Shown here one piece after another: positions 9,844 through 23,740 of a DNA stretch of 64,000 nucleotides. A model generated the notes under the pieces. It was not told the origin of the DNA, did no database searches, and worked only from the letters and a program-made list of their open reading frames with translations. Origin of the DNA: Trichoplax adhaerens (Eukaryota; Placozoa; Uniplacotomia; Trichoplacea; Trichoplacidae); the NCBI RefSeq assembly GCF_000150275.1, contig NW_002060949.1:5021193-5085192 (forward strand), written 5' to 3'. The first letter of the stretch is position 1, and every line of letters begins with the position of its first letter. A program made the position numbers and the translations under genes.

Positions 9844-12800
9844 ATGACTTCTGTTCGTAGCCCATATCCTGATGTCCATATTCCAGACAATGTTTCATTT
9901 TTTGAATATGTCACTGGTAATTTCAAGAATTTCGGCAATAAACCAGCTATGGTAATCCGTTAATTATAATTAATATAGAACTAATAATTTGCATTCGCTA
10001 TATAAATGCTATAAGACAACCTTATTAAAAAATGGACGTTCTTATCACTACAAAGATATAGATAATACTTAAATTGATTATATTGTCACCTTAATGATAA
10101 ACCATAACTTCCTTGATGGTATATATAGAATTAACTGAACGACTACAAATACAACCGTGTTGATCAACTAACTTTATATGAAAACTCTTTTTATTCTTCT
10201 CAGACGGATGGCATTACTGGCGCTAGTTATACCTTCCATCAGTTAGACGATGCTATTAAACGTGTAGCGTCAGCTTTAGTCAAGCGAGGGCTAAAGAAAG
10301 GCGAAGTTGTTGCTATAATTTCCCCAAACTGCATCGAATGGCCAGTTCTATTTTTTGCAGTCATATCAGTAGGTGGCATCATTACTACGTGCAATCATGG
10401 ATATAAGGAGACAGAACTATCTTCACAACTAAGTAATGCAGGAGCAGTTTATTTAGTCGCAGCAAAATCATCCGTACGTACGGTCAGCAAAATGAGGTAT
10501 AAAGTCAGAGAAAGATTTATCATCGGTGATGCTGATGGCTATACCTCATATTCCGAATTAATCAGGTAAGTTGGAAATAACACCAATAGACCTCTACATG
10601 ACTAATGTTAGCCTATCTCACTATGGCTACTTGTTGATACCGAATTTTTACGAGAGATGAAATCAAATTTGCAGCCTACATGTGCATGCATGTACGGCCA
10701 TCCGCCTCTAAATGTAATTATTACACTGTAAATATCTCTTGTAATAAGATTAATAACATATACGAGTCTTACCGGTACATCTTCCTGACTATCAAGTAGC
10801 TAATTACTTGAGCAGACACTATCATTCAGATTTTGACATTTAATGCTTGTAATATCTTACTTTACGAGTATATAAGCTGCTATACAATCTAACTTTAAGT
10901 TACTTATATCGTCGAAACCTATGCACAGTACTGTACGTGCTTGTACTATTCATTTATGACTCTTTAGAAGCTATTAACAAACTAAATACAGCATAATTGT
11001 TTCTATAATTGATAACTAAAAGGACATATACTTTCAATCATATTATTTGTACTACAGAGACGATGGCAGCAGGTTTCCTTCATTTGTTAAGATTAATAGC
11101 AAGACTGACATTTGCGTTTTGCCATATTCAAGTGGTACTACCGGTGTTTCCAAAGGTGTCATGATATCTCATTACAATTTAGTTGCTAATCTGGAACAAA
11201 CACGACCTGTGAGAATACGAAACAGAAAAAATAATTGCTCATTGGCAGTATTACCATTTTATCACATCTATGGAATGGTCGTTATAATGTCAAGTTGCTT
11301 ACGTTATGGAAATCACTGTGTCACTCTACCTGGCTTTGAACCTAAATCATTTTTACGAACAATTGAAAAGTATAAGGTAAAGGAAAATATCTTTTATTTA
11401 AATCTGTAAACTATTAAAATAAATTACAGTAGAATACATGCAATTGTTTTCGAAATTTCAAACAACTCGAGAAGTATAGATACCGGTAACGATGCAGTAG
11501 TCTACTGTAAACTTTAGTCTTTTAATAAGTGTTACGGTGTCGCTTTGTCATTAGGATAGTTTACTAAGTACAGTAGTAGCTAGTATGGAGAATATCCATA
11601 TTTGTAGTGCTAGGTAAGATAAGTAATGCCTTAACGTGGATGTTGTTTGTAATAGTTCATTACATACTTCATATTGATTGTTATTGTGCGACAGATAGCA
11701 GTAAGATGATTCAAGCTCTAGTTGATGATAGTTAAATTAGACAACCTGCGAGCTTAGATTAAGATTAAGTATCAGTAAAAGATTCAAAACATTTACTGAT
11801 AGAAAAAGCTATGTAAGGAACATCTCAGTTCGAGATGTTTCTCCTAGTAAGGTATAACAATAATATTGTTGTTGTTTACGAATTAGGCGGTTCCTATATA
11901 AACGGGAACATTTGAGTTCAGTGATGGTAAAAAGTTGTCGATGTATCTTTGCTAATAAAAGTTTCATCTTTATAGTCTTTTGCTGTGTGTTTAACGTTAA
12001 GTAAAAGGGCGTTTAAGTTAGTAGCTACTTATAGACTTTTACTGTACGTTACCTTGTCGCAGAAGTGAAAATGTGACGATTAGATAATCACAAAACTACT
12101 TAAAAGAATTACAGTAGACTTGCAATTGTACATTGAAAGTAACCTCATATACTGTATTCCTCCAACTTTATGTTTGTATGTATACTGCAGGTAGCACGAC
12201 TAAGCCTAGTACCTCCACTAGCTCTTTTCCTCTTAAAGTCCCCATTGGTCGATAAATATGATTTATCTAGCCTTGAAGATGCTGGATCTGGTGCAGCACC
12301 TCTTGGAGATGAAGTTATGCAACAATTTTTAAGAAAGATGAAAGTGAAACGTTTTGTTCAAGGTCAGTAAAGGAATTTAATTTCACGTTGAATTAAACAT
12401 TAAAAAATAAAATTCTTGCAGGAAAATACTTTAATACTTAATATATAAAGTTATTTGTAGTGTTGATTGTTATAACCGTATCAAATTATAACATTCATCT
12501 AGTCTTAATATTTAAACGTATACATCTTTAAAATAAATTATACATCAAGGATACGGCATGACGGAAGCAAGTCCGACCATTACACTGGTTTCACCTGATG
12601 AAAATCATAATTTGGGCTCCGTCGGTAGGCCCGTACCAAATACACAATGCAAAGTAAGTATAAATTTGCAACAAATGTTCTCTTTTCCTATTATAAATGT
12701 TAATTTTGCATAAATTAAGATTGAACATAAACTAACGCATTTTTTTATAATAAATATCTAAGGCTACCGTAACCCTGCATAAACTTTGACTATAATTCTA

Positions 12801-13845
12801 ACTCTAGTTTAATTAAAGAATGATGCAAAATTATTAAATCATTGACGTAATACACAAATTCTTTATATCTACGGAATAGTTTATTGATCCTGATTCGGGT
12901 AAAGTTCTTCCCCCTAATGTACCAGGCGAAATATTAGTTAAGGGGCCACAAGTAATGTTAGGTTATTTAAACCGACCCAAGGCGACTGCGGAAACCATCG
13001 ATAAAGACGGTTGGCTACATACTGGAGATGTTGGTTACTATGATGAAAATGGAATATGTTATATCGTTGATCGAATAAAGGAATTAATAAAATATAAAGG
13101 ATATCAAGTATGTGATCTATCTCACTTTAGTAAAAATTGCCTATAGTAGTGAATTATATTACTATATTTGTGTATTAAGCATTCATTTCGTAGCGCAGAT
13201 TAAAATTTCTTAGCAAGATTGTTTTATCGGTTATCTTTTCAGGTAGCACCTGCAGAATTGGAATCATTACTAAAATCTCATCCAGATATTTCCGATGCCG
13301 CTATAATTGGTATTCCTGACGAACGAGCTGGAGAAATTCCTAGAGCATATATTATCTTAAAGGATTCGGGAAATGGTTTGTAATTAACCATTAATTAAAT
13401 AAATGCTATTATATAGTTTACAATGTGTCATGTTTAGAAGGAAACGAGCGAAAGTAAAGATTTAAATAATTACTATTTTAATAACTTTAATTAGTTATTT
13501 ATATTCCGAACTTATCTGGGTCTATAAGTATTATACATATCATGTTTTAAGAGTAAATAAATTATAAATGGTTAATATAATTTACTTGCTTATGTTTTGA
13601 TAGTACCATACTCTTTCCGTAATAGTTTATTTGTCATTAATTATGCGTATATATATAAATACTTTATAGGCAAGATTACAACCGAAAAAATTCAAGAATA
13701 CGTAACTTCTAAGGTAGCTCCGCATAAGAGGTTAAGAGGTGGCATTGCAATTGTTACCGAGATACCTAAATCTGCTAGCGGTAAAATTTTGAGACGCCTA
13801 ATTCGAGATCAATATAAGAAATCAATAGCCAAGAGTAAATTATAA
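9844..13845 (+). CDS. acyl-CoA synthetase, 4CL/luciferase superfamily, peroxisomal
   Basis: An ATP-dependent acid-CoA ligase of the 4-coumarate-CoA ligase/firefly luciferase clade, which forms an acyl-AMP and then an acyl-CoA. Eight exons: 9844-9951, 10204-10565, 11058-11376, 12191-12362, 12550-12653, 12880-13107, 13243-13375 and 13670-13845. These join in frame to 533 residues, the usual length. Motifs: the phosphate loop [10 protein letters not shown] (from about 181), FYHIYGM, GYGMTE (321-326), [22 protein letters not shown] with the ribose-binding Asp near 405, [13 protein letters not shown] at the hinge, and SASGKILRR with the catalytic Lys near 514. The last residues, SKL, form a type 1 peroxisomal signal. 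Where luciferase has HHGFG this protein has YHIYG, so a general acyl substrate is more likely than luciferin. The actual substrate cannot be told. A paralogue follows downstream. Confidence 0.93.
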
Positions 13846-14678
13846 ACTATGTCCGGTTTCTTTTACAAACTACCAGGATTGGTGCATCTAGAAACTTTCT
13901 CGTTGCCTTAGTAATAATCGCCGGTACATGTTGATTCCTACGCTAATAAAATAATGTTATTATATTATAACGGCTGATCATTTTATGGTAGTTATTTGAT
14001 TTATTAATCTTGGTTGAATTTGATTTTTATTCACTCTCGGTACGTAAGGCACTGTTCATCCGCACTAGGCTAAATTAATTATTATTTCAATGGTGAATAT
14101 TAATCTATAATCTTTCTTTATGATGCAGTTCATTTTTCATTAAGTGATATAGATCAAGTCCATATCAATAGGAAACATAAATTATTGCGCCATGGCATAG
14201 CATAGCCTGCAGTAATTATAATAACGTACCAGATGTCGAATTACTTAATATGATTTTTTTACCTGTTCTATCCTAACAATAAACGGTAATTGTGAAATTG
14301 AATAAGTACCAATGTTTCAATCGTAAGAAATACTGCATGGCCGTTGCTAAATTTGAGTTGTAACAATTAACTTACGATAACAATTTATTTTTGATAAATC
14401 AACGATAGAAATATAGCTTACTTTTGCTAAAGTTAAATTCTGCCATGGCTAATGCCACGCTACAAGTATTATCTCAATAACGTAATATGACCCAATAGCT
14501 GATTGAAAACAAACAACAGAATTATCACTTGCTTCCCCGTTGCAGTTGCTATTACAACAGTCTAGCTGTTCAAATATTAATTACAGGATGTTTAAATTAT
14601 TAAAAAGTAAATAACTTCATTAACTACCTATAAGGTATCTATGTACTGCATCCACGAGTAAAAATATCTATAGTATTA

Positions 14679-14787
14679 GTACGACCAGGAACTACTCAAG
14701 TAAAAATTACCAGTATTCTTTTTACAGGGAGACGGTAAATTTTTTTCGGAAAGTGCAGAGAATTTTTACTCATGTAGTTCCTGGTAC
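14679..14787. repeat. foldback element with about 28-base inverted arms
   Basis: GTACGACCAGGAACTACTC..GTAAAAATT at 14679-14711 is the near-exact reverse complement of AATTTTTACTCATGTAGTTC..CTGGTAC ending at 14787, with a centre of about 50 bases. It resembles a very small MITE. No matching target-site duplication was identified with certainty. Confidence 0.7.
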
Positions 14788-15263
14788 AAACTAAGAATTG
14801 AAATGATCTCATGCCGAAATTAGAAACAACTATAAATAAATTCAAGATAAAGTTTGTATCTTAAAAAATAATGTCAAAATACATTAACTGCTAATTAAGT
14901 ATATTATGCTTATTGTACAGTCGACGTTAATCATTCGATGTCCACTTTTACTCCATTCATTATAATTTCTATCTAACGATTACATCTCCTTTAGTATTGT
15001 TTATATATATATATTAAAAATAGTAATTATATGTAATTTAACTCGATTTTTATTAATCTGTGGTTGGACAAAATAACTGCACTAAGAAATGAACTCATGT
15101 CTACTATTTTAATGAAAAGGGATAATAACTCATTCTGAATTAAAAATAATAACATCATTTTACGACTGCTTTTCGATTTTTTATAATATTGTTGACAATA
15201 GCTAAATACAAGCAATGTGCCACGTATTGTCTAAATTAAAGTTCAACCGAATGCACTGGACTA

Positions 15264-15545
15264 ACTATCAATAAACATAACTTTAGAATACAATATTACA
15301 AAGTATTCATTGAAATCAGTAATTACTTCCATGAATGATTTACTTCTAATCTGCCTTAGATTAAAAAATAACGCAATTTTAAAACTTCTATCTAATTTTA
15401 TAAGCTAATAGATTGCACATAATAGTAATATGCGAAAAACGTATGATTGATTGTCCAAATGAAGTGTTAATAGGATTCTACTGAAATAGCTATCAACAGA
15501 ACATGACTCTAGAATATAATATTACACAGTATTTGTTAGAATTTC
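15264..15545. repeat. diverged direct duplication, about 223-base spacing
   Basis: ACTATCAATAAACATAACTT followed by AGAATACAATATTACA.AGTATT at about 15267-15325 is repeated with substitutions at about 15490-15545 (CTATCAACAGAACATGACT, AGAATATAATATTACACAGTATT). It is an old local tandem duplication. Confidence 0.5.
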
Positions 15546-16373
15546 TATTTATTTTCATGAATTAATTTCATGACTTGATTCTATGCATATAATTATTTTG
15601 TCAACAGACGAAGCCTATTTGAAAAATATAAAAGCAATTGTATAGTTAATTGACTGATAGTGATTAAATGATGACGTCTATTAACCATAGGAGCTCTTTG
15701 AAGACTATATGCTATTGGTTGTTCATTATTCTAACTACTAAACATGTTATTTAACTAGATACACTAACTGAATGATTTAAATAAGTTGGCGATATTTGTA
15801 ATACGCATATAGTCCATAAATCTGTTTTAATATTTATTTAAGCAGTTATTATGACGGCATACACTAATTGGCTTAAGGATGAAATCGAACCATTTTCAAG
15901 AATCATACAATTTAATGGAAGAGCATTACCAAACTATCGGAAAAAGTTCAAAGGAATAGCTTTATCTTATTAATCAAAGTACTTTTCATCATCCAACATT
16001 CATTTGCGCTTAATAATCGATGTAACTGAGTACAACACAGTTTATGATAGCTCGTTAGACGCCATTTTCCCTACGCAAATCATTAATTCATAAAAAAGGG
16101 AGACAATATCATTTAAAGAGGAAACTGTAATAGATTCAAAAGATGCACCTATTAGTCAGCTTAAGATATCATTCCATAGACTGAGATCATTAATAATTGG
16201 TCGTCGGCTAGCAATGCCGTCGATTTGTATTCATAGAACAATCTGCCGGCTGCATTAAAATTATCACGCAGCAGGGAGCAGTATTTACAAAACTGTCTCA
16301 TCTCTTAAATAGTTGGGTTAGCAGACACAATCTTTAATTTAAGCATTTGATCTTTCTAAAGCTAGACTTCATC

Positions 16374-19300
16374 ATGGCAGCTTTACGCAGCAAATATGGC
16401 GATATTCATATTCCTGATAACATGTCATTCTATGATTTTGTTTCACGTCGATTTGACATTAATGCAAGCAAACCAGCATTGGTATGTTGACTCCATTACA
16501 ATACAATTATTACACTGTACATGATATAGCATAAATTCATACTAATAAATCAACCTTGTGATAGAAAAAAATAATGATATCATACTTTGAAATAATTTTC
16601 ACACGATCAAATACATTCAAACGATGTAATCGTAAATTACTTTTAATCAATTTCCTTTCCATAATATTATATTCATAAATCGATGAGCGTGATATTGATC
16701 GCAATATTGATCATTTCTTGTACCTATTTCTTATTAAACTTTTTGAAAGTTATGTCGCTTGTATAAATCTCCTGATCTATCAATACTTAGATAAAGTAAG
16801 AGTTAGGGCATATCAACCTTTACTCTCTTATTTTTCAAGCAGCATTCCTTGTAATGACTATAGAATGATTTTGTACGCTATTACTACCGAACACTACTTA
16901 ATGCATAATAATTTCATACATTAACATAGTCTATAGCCTGAAGAATAATTTTATTGTAAATTATGTGCTATTGTAGACATAAAATTTTTAGTGATCTGAA
17001 ATATGAGTATATAAATATTGATCTAGACTAGCATATGCTTGAGTATTTATAAAACGACTTTACATATAATTACAATATGTCTAATTCAAATACGATCAAT
17101 CAATTGGTCGCTTTAAATGTATCAACCCAACCAGTATCAAAAGAGCAGCCCATCACTGATCATTATGTACTAGTAGAGTTTCCTGCGCGTAATGCTTGGC
17201 GTAAATGTATAGTTATTCCAATGTAAATTTTTAATACTGTCTTATCTTTATTATGGGTTACTTTTAGAATCTAACGAAGTTTTCCGATATTGAGTTGCTT
17301 TAACAATTTTCCCCTACTGTTTCTGAATTACTTAAAACTCCGTGATTACATGTTGTAATTTTACACGAATCCTTATTTTATAAAAATAACTCTGGTAATC
17401 ATGTGGATCTATTTACAAGAATAAAGACAGTAGTGGCAGCGCTGCCCTACCCCGATTTTAATGTACAGTATAATCATAGTCAGACTATAATAGCTTAGAT
17501 TGAGACTATTTTTATTCCGCTGATTATTATCATTTAAGAGCCATTTCGTACAAAATGGGCATCTTTTATCACCCTAAATTATGAATGAGACTAACTGAGT
17601 TATGCATATAGTCTACGTATATAATGGTCTTAAGCAATGCCTGTACTGTATTTAGATAATTTTGTTATTGTCTCAGCCTCAAAGTACTAAAATAAAGATT
17701 GGCTTTATAGTTAAATAACATAAAAAGATACTTAAGCAAGTTTGCAATCCATCTGTAATGCAGTAATGAATTAGTTTAAATTCGAAATCATATTTGGATA
17801 GCTGCTCTAGATATAAGTTCTGTAGACCATTTCTCATATGGCAGATGTTTTCATCAAGAATGTCGTAAAACTTATCCAACGGGATAGTTTACTGTCATCA
17901 ATAATCAGACAACACTGATTCTGCGTTAATTTAGCCAGCCATTTTTAACGTAAAATCAGATACTAGTAATCAATTAGATCAACTGTGGGCACATAGACGA
18001 TCTTCGTCTTTTTCCACGTATTAAATAGAAAATGATAAAAGTAAAAATTTGTCAATCAAGTTAATAACTTATTTACAGGATTAAAATGTGGTCTATTATT
18101 TATCCCCAGTATTCACATATTTGTATAAGCTACTACAGTAATTAACTACCAAACATTTCTTCAGGCGGCAGCAGTAATTGTAATTACTAAAACTAATTTA
18201 TCTCAATTCAATCGACAATTGTCTGGTAAAACTTATTGAAGTTAGATAATTTGATGCAGAGTTCCATTCTACCTGCTATTTTTGTTAATTATACACATTA
18301 TTGTGGACTTTAAATAAAGTCATTCATTAAAATTGATAAAGATGGTGATATTCCACTAGCAAAATGGAGAAAACCTTGTTGTTAGTATTACCAGTAGTCG
18401 ATCTCATACCTCTAGTTACGTATAATTAATCTTTTTATACACGATCTCATATCTTGAACTTTAGTCTGCTGTAGCTATGATAAATCTCCAAAATGTATTA
18501 ATATAAACATTGGCGTATAAATAATCACTTCTTGTATAATCTCATCTGTAGACTCTATACTTCGCTATAGCTAAAATTAGTAACCATCGTATATCGATGC
18601 TACCTGTTTACGATAATTAACCTCTTCATCTTCTATCTTAATAGTAAATTTTATAGTCCTCTTTAGTAATTACTGATTTGTAATATATTTTAACATACTA
18701 TTGGACATCATCGTTCGCATACTCGAGTTTCGCAGCAATTTCTTTACTCACTTATAATAATAGTTCGTATATGTGCTGTAGCAGTTAAATTAAATAGGCT
18801 ACTATCTCAATAAAATAATTACGAACAATTTACTAGAAAAAGGCTTCAATTTGACGGACTTACTACAACTTATTTAAGCTCATCACGCGATTATTGTACA
18901 CAATATGATAATATTGTTCATATCTTTATATGAATCAACATATAGAATGTGGACTATATTTAAAATGAAGAATAAACATTTATTTACATTTTATCATTAA
19001 GGTTAATTATAAAAGATGATAAACTCGAACAGAATACTAGTACAAGAATCAATATTTTCATTAGCAGAAGATAAACTTAAGATACGTAATTTCTTTAACA
19101 TATGCACTGAAAATTAATTCCTACGAAGTATGCATTTTTTAAGACCTACTGCAAGTAGAATCATGACAAATACTGGAAAATACTACTTTAAGTCATTAGT
19201 ATTTAATTTTTGATTTTAATATCAAGTGATCAGCATCTGTTTTATCGATTATCTATCACCATAATTTAAATACCTCAAGATTCTTCCAATCTATCTACAA

Positions 19301-22300
19301 AATCTATATTATATACTTAATTTAATTCATAAAATACTGAATATCTATAATTGCTTACACGAATAAGTTAATTTAGGATTTACATTCGGCCAAACCAAAC
19401 GTATAGAAATGATGTTAAAAGTAAATTTGCTAGTATCCAACACAATCAGCTTTACTTATTTAGACAATATTCACTCTTCGCTACGAAAGACAAACTCTTC
19501 GTAAATTATATACTCCTGACTGAGAAACCCAAATATTATTTCAACTATTATAGCATGATAATATTAACTTAATGTTCTTTTCGACTGAACAATAGACTGA
19601 TGGAATTACCGGAGAAACTTATACTTACGGCCAACTTAAGCAAATGATCCAACGATGTGCATCAGCGTTAACTCGATTAGGATTTCAATCCGGTGATATT
19701 ATGTCTATAGTTAGTTTAAATTCGTTAGATTGGTCCATCATTTTCTTTGCAGTTATTGCTCTAGGTGGTATCGTGACAACATGTAGTCCCTTATTTACGC
19801 CTGAAGAATTAAAATATCAATTGGAAGACGCTAATGCGAAGTATGTTATCGTCTCAGAATGTGCGGCCTCTAAAGTTAATAAAACCAATCATCCGTTTAG
19901 GCATAAATTTATATTTGGCCATGCTGAAGGTTATATTCCGTATTCATCTCTAATTAGGTAAGAATAACTCAAACTCTCCTTGAATAACCTACCTTGAATA
20001 CTAAATCTTTTGCTAATTCGATTATTAACCTCTAACCATTATCAGTACTAAGTTAGATTGTTATCATATTCTAATCTTAACAATAGAATTATTCTTCGTA
20101 TTGTATAAAATGTTGGTCATGAGTTGCTTATCACTCATGTTATTCAAAATACTTCATTTCTAATATTATTATCTTCTTATCATAGGGATAGCGGCAATCA
20201 ATTTCCAACTCTGGTTGTTATTAAACCTAAATCACATCTTTGCATTATTCCATACTCTAGTGGCACAACCGGTCTTCCTAAAGGTGTTATGTTAACCCAC
20301 TACAATTTGGTTGCTAACTTGACTCAATATACTTATCGTGGCATGAGATCAGCTGATGATGTCGATCCAAGTGTTCTTTGCGTCTTACCATTCTATCATA
20401 TCTTGGGCATGTGCTCCATCCTTTCGCTATCCCTTTCTAGTGGATCTCGAGTTGTTATCTTACCGCGTTTTCAACCCCACTCTTTCCTAGCGGCTATTGA
20501 GAAATTTCAGGTGATGTATATGTCTATTTTAGTCGTTCCATTTAAAGGAATATTAAAGGTTTAAAAATCCAATTATTACGTACACTATAATTTCGGCTTA
20601 ATTTTATTAACATATATTTCATCCATTCCATTTAGAGCAATATTAAAATTATAAAAAATCAAGTTATTATTATAATAATTTAGACGTAGGATAGTTTGAA
20701 GCGCAGTATTTATATATTAATACTCTGAATTATCAAGCATAGAATCTAAATAGCATTAATTATATCTCTTGCTTTAATTTCGAACATTTAATATTCGATA
20801 GAACTATCTATAGAGTACAATATAATTTTATTCATTCCATTTAGAGCAATACTAAAAGTATAAAAAATTGAATTATTACGGTACATTATAATTTAGCCAT
20901 AGGGTCATTTAAAGCGCAATATTCTATATTTATAGACTGAATAGTCAAGCCTAGAACCTAAATAGCATTAATCATATCTGCTGCCTTAATTTTGAACATT
21001 TGACATCCGATAGAATTGTCGCTAGAGTACAATACGAAACCTTACTTTGCGTTTGATGTACGATTCTATGATATACATATGAATATATAGGTCACCCGCG
21101 TAGCTATAGTTCCTCCATTGGCATTATTCCTACTCAATTCACCATTAGTTGATCAATATAATCTTTCCAGCTTAAAAAACATAACATCAGGTGCTGCTCC
21201 ACTCGATACCCAGTTAATGGAAAGGGTTAAAATGAAGCTAAATTTAGACCGATTCACACAAGGTATGTCCAATAAATTTATTTTATCGTTTTAGTACTAA
21301 TAGTATTAAAATCTTGATGATCAAAAATTTTTACTTACCAAAATTAAAGTTTTAGATCAAAGATTAAATATTTAATGCTGTTATAGCATTAAATAAATAT
21401 TTCATATAATAAATCAAATATCATTGCTAACATTATCCCTTCCAGGATATGGCATGACGGAAACAGGTCCAACTACTATTATTAATCACTTCTGTAAAGC
21501 CAATACAAAATTAGGGTCTGTTGGAAAATTAATGCCTAGTACATACTGCAAAGTAAGAATAGATAACGTAACTACTTTTGATTAAAGATATATTTTTCTA
21601 ATTCAGCCATATTGTCAGAGAATTTAGTCTAATGATAGATTTTAATACCTTTCTAAATATTTTACTTGCAAGATGCTACTTATAATCATTAATAATTGAG
21701 AATAATTTATCTTTCAACTACTTCCTATAATATACAACGAGTCACACGTAATTTGTTCGACGAATAAGTTAATAGATAATCTAATCTGTACATACGTATT
21801 GGATGGTTTATCATTGAAGGTAGTCGATCTAATGACTCATCAAATTTTGCCAGCCAATGTGGCTGGCGAAATATGGATTAAAGGCCCACAAGTTATGGTG
21901 GGCTATTTAAATAAACCTCAACAAACGAGGGAAACGATTAATTCCGAAGGATGGTTAAAAACTGGAGATATCGGCTACTACGATGAAGATGAGGATTTCT
22001 ACATTATTGATAGGCTCAAAGATCTTATTAAATATAAAGGCCATCAGGTAAGACTATTGAAGATAAGAACTATACCGTAGCAGTTTTAAATATCAGTAGT
22101 TCTGTACAAACGATAGATGTAACTTAAACGCCAAAAATTTCGAAAGGTTGCTCCAGCAGAGTTAGAAGCCTTACTCAAAAGTTTTGATTATATTGCCGAT
22201 GCAGCTGTCATTGGTATACCTGATACTGTAGCAGGAGAAATTCCGCGAGCTTATGTTATTTTAAAAGACAAGGAAGGTAAGATTATAAATTTTGGATATG

Positions 22301-22570
22301 TAATAAATGCACCAATATCCTATGCCATCTATCTTAGATACAGATTGCTAGGAGCTAACTTAGTCCTTTCTTATACTATCGTTTAATAAAATAGCGGCAA
22401 TAACACCCCAGCAAATCCAAGATGAAGTTGCTTCTCGTGTTGCACCCCATAAAAAATTACGTGGAGGCATAGAAATTACAACATTCATCCCTAAGTTAGC
22501 AAGTGGTAAAATCTTACGACGTCAATTAAAGGATAAATATAAAACCCAAGCTCTTTGCTGCAAGCTATAG
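16374..22570 (+). CDS. acyl-CoA synthetase paralogue, 4CL/luciferase superfamily
   Basis: Paralogue of the upstream synthetase. Eight exons: 16374-16481, 19596-19957, 20186-20510, 21091-21262, 21446-21552, 21820-22047, 22147-22276 and 22395-22570. They encode 535 residues. Four exons besides the first (108, 362, 172, 228, 176 bases) have exactly the same length as in the upstream gene, and every intron phase is the same, so the pair arose by tandem duplication of an intron-containing gene. Motifs: [58 protein letters not shown] and LASGKILRR with the catalytic Lys, so it should be active. The C-terminus is CKL, a permitted but weaker type 1 peroxisomal signal than the SKL of its neighbour. 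Intron 1 is about 3.1 kb, far longer than the 252-base counterpart. The N-terminal exon ([19 protein letters not shown]) aligns with the first exon of the upstream gene. Confidence 0.92.
17077..17226 (+). other. 49-codon open frame inside intron 1 of the second synthetase
   Basis: ATG at 17077 to TAA at 17224-17226. The translation ([29 protein letters not shown]..) has complex, non-repetitive composition unusual for this AT-rich intron. The final codons overlap a possible splice donor (AATGTAAAT), so it might be the first exon of a nested gene. No family was recognised and no following exon was found. Confidence 0.25.
20535..21045. repeat. tandem repeat of 209-base units in intron 3 of the second synthetase
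   Basis: Units begin with the related string ATTCCATTTAGAGCAATA at 20625 and 20834, and a partial unit begins at about 20535. Shared internal blocks include AAATAGCATTAAT, GAACATTT and AGAGTACAATA. About 2.4 diverged copies make up most of the intron. Confidence 0.75.
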
Positions 22571-23339
22571 ATTGTTCTCATCTATTGCGCCATATTACAC
22601 CCTATGCTTGGAGAAATTAGAAATCTTATATCCCTAATTAATGAAACTATCAATAAAGAAGCACATGATCGCTGTTTATTCATATGACTTTCAAGATTTG
22701 AGAATTTAAGGAGGGAGTTATCACTAGTAAGCCGGCTTGAATATGGCATTACTCGTTTTTATCAATTTATAATAATTTGCAGCACATCTTTGCAGATATA
22801 CCTACGCAAATATATTCACTGTAGAACATATCAATCATAACAAATTTGCTAAGATTTTTAAATAATTTATCTTATTCGTGTCCTTAACACTTGACGATGA
22901 CGATGGTAGATGAAAAGCAATGGAAGAAGTTTTTATAACCCAGATTACAACCAGATCTTCTCTTGAAGATTTCATTTATCTACAAAGTCATTTTGGGCTA
23001 CTTTAATAACAGGTAGTTATAACAAACTTCGTTATTATCTACTATTCGACATAGTTTACAGGTTACCCATTTTCCAATATGGACCTCGGTCATTGCTACG
23101 AAATATTATTGGAAGCTAAAGTCTTTTCTTGCAAGAAGTATAAAGCATCCAATTGGATATGCCACGAAAACTTTATTATGTACTATTGTTATAAAAATTA
23201 ATGTCACCGATATCTATTAATCTTAAATGACAAATATAATCGCTATAGACAGTAATAACCAACCGATGTTGGCTATTCACTCAAACTTTCTAATATAAAT
23301 TACTGTACTCGTATAAACTATTTTAACTATCCTTACGAT

Positions 23340-23740
23340 ATCGTAGATGATTATAATTTCCTTTGATCATTATAGATACTAATTTTCGAGTAGATCTTTC
23401 TTGACTATCTACCTTATCTAATGTCAACCGTAGATTATCTCAATTATCGTATCATAGATGATCTTAAACTCCTTTAATCATCATAGATACTAATCATGAT
23501 AAATCGATTTTGACTATCTAGCTTATTTAACGTAAACTATAACCTATCTCAACCATGGATTGTAGGGGATTACAAACTTCTTTAATATATTATTGTTATA
23601 GAAAAATGAATGCAGTCATTAATGATAGATGCCAATAAAGACATCAATAAAAAGTAGATCTTAATTGTCTACCTTATCTAATGTAAATTATAGTCTATTT
23701 CAATCACTTTATAGATAGTGACTAGCTTCTTGAAATATGT
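23340..23740. repeat. degenerate tandem repeat, about 110-base units
   Basis: Units begin near 23343, 23453 and 23562, with a fourth, longer-spaced copy near 23712. Shared strings are ATAGATGAT, CATTATAGATACTAAT or CATCATAGATACTAAT, TTGACTATCTA and CTTATCTAATGT. Confidence 0.65.

Larger units (their letters stand above)
13846..16373. other. spacer between the two synthetase genes
   Basis: About 2.5 kb of AT-rich sequence. It holds a foldback repeat at 14679-14787 and a diverged duplication near 15264-15545. A 40-codon frame at 15851-15973 (MTAYTNWLKDEIEPFS..) has unusually protein-like composition for this region but no recognisable family and no linked exons. Nothing else is supportable. 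Confidence 0.5.

Noticed and set aside
9844-13845. Annotation as firefly-type luciferase
   Set aside because: The fold and SKL end are shared, but the luciferin-pocket HHGFG is not conserved and this superfamily is mostly acyl-CoA ligases.
15851-15973. 40-codon plus-strand open frame
   Set aside because: Protein-like composition but very short, with no homologue recognised and no neighbouring exons.
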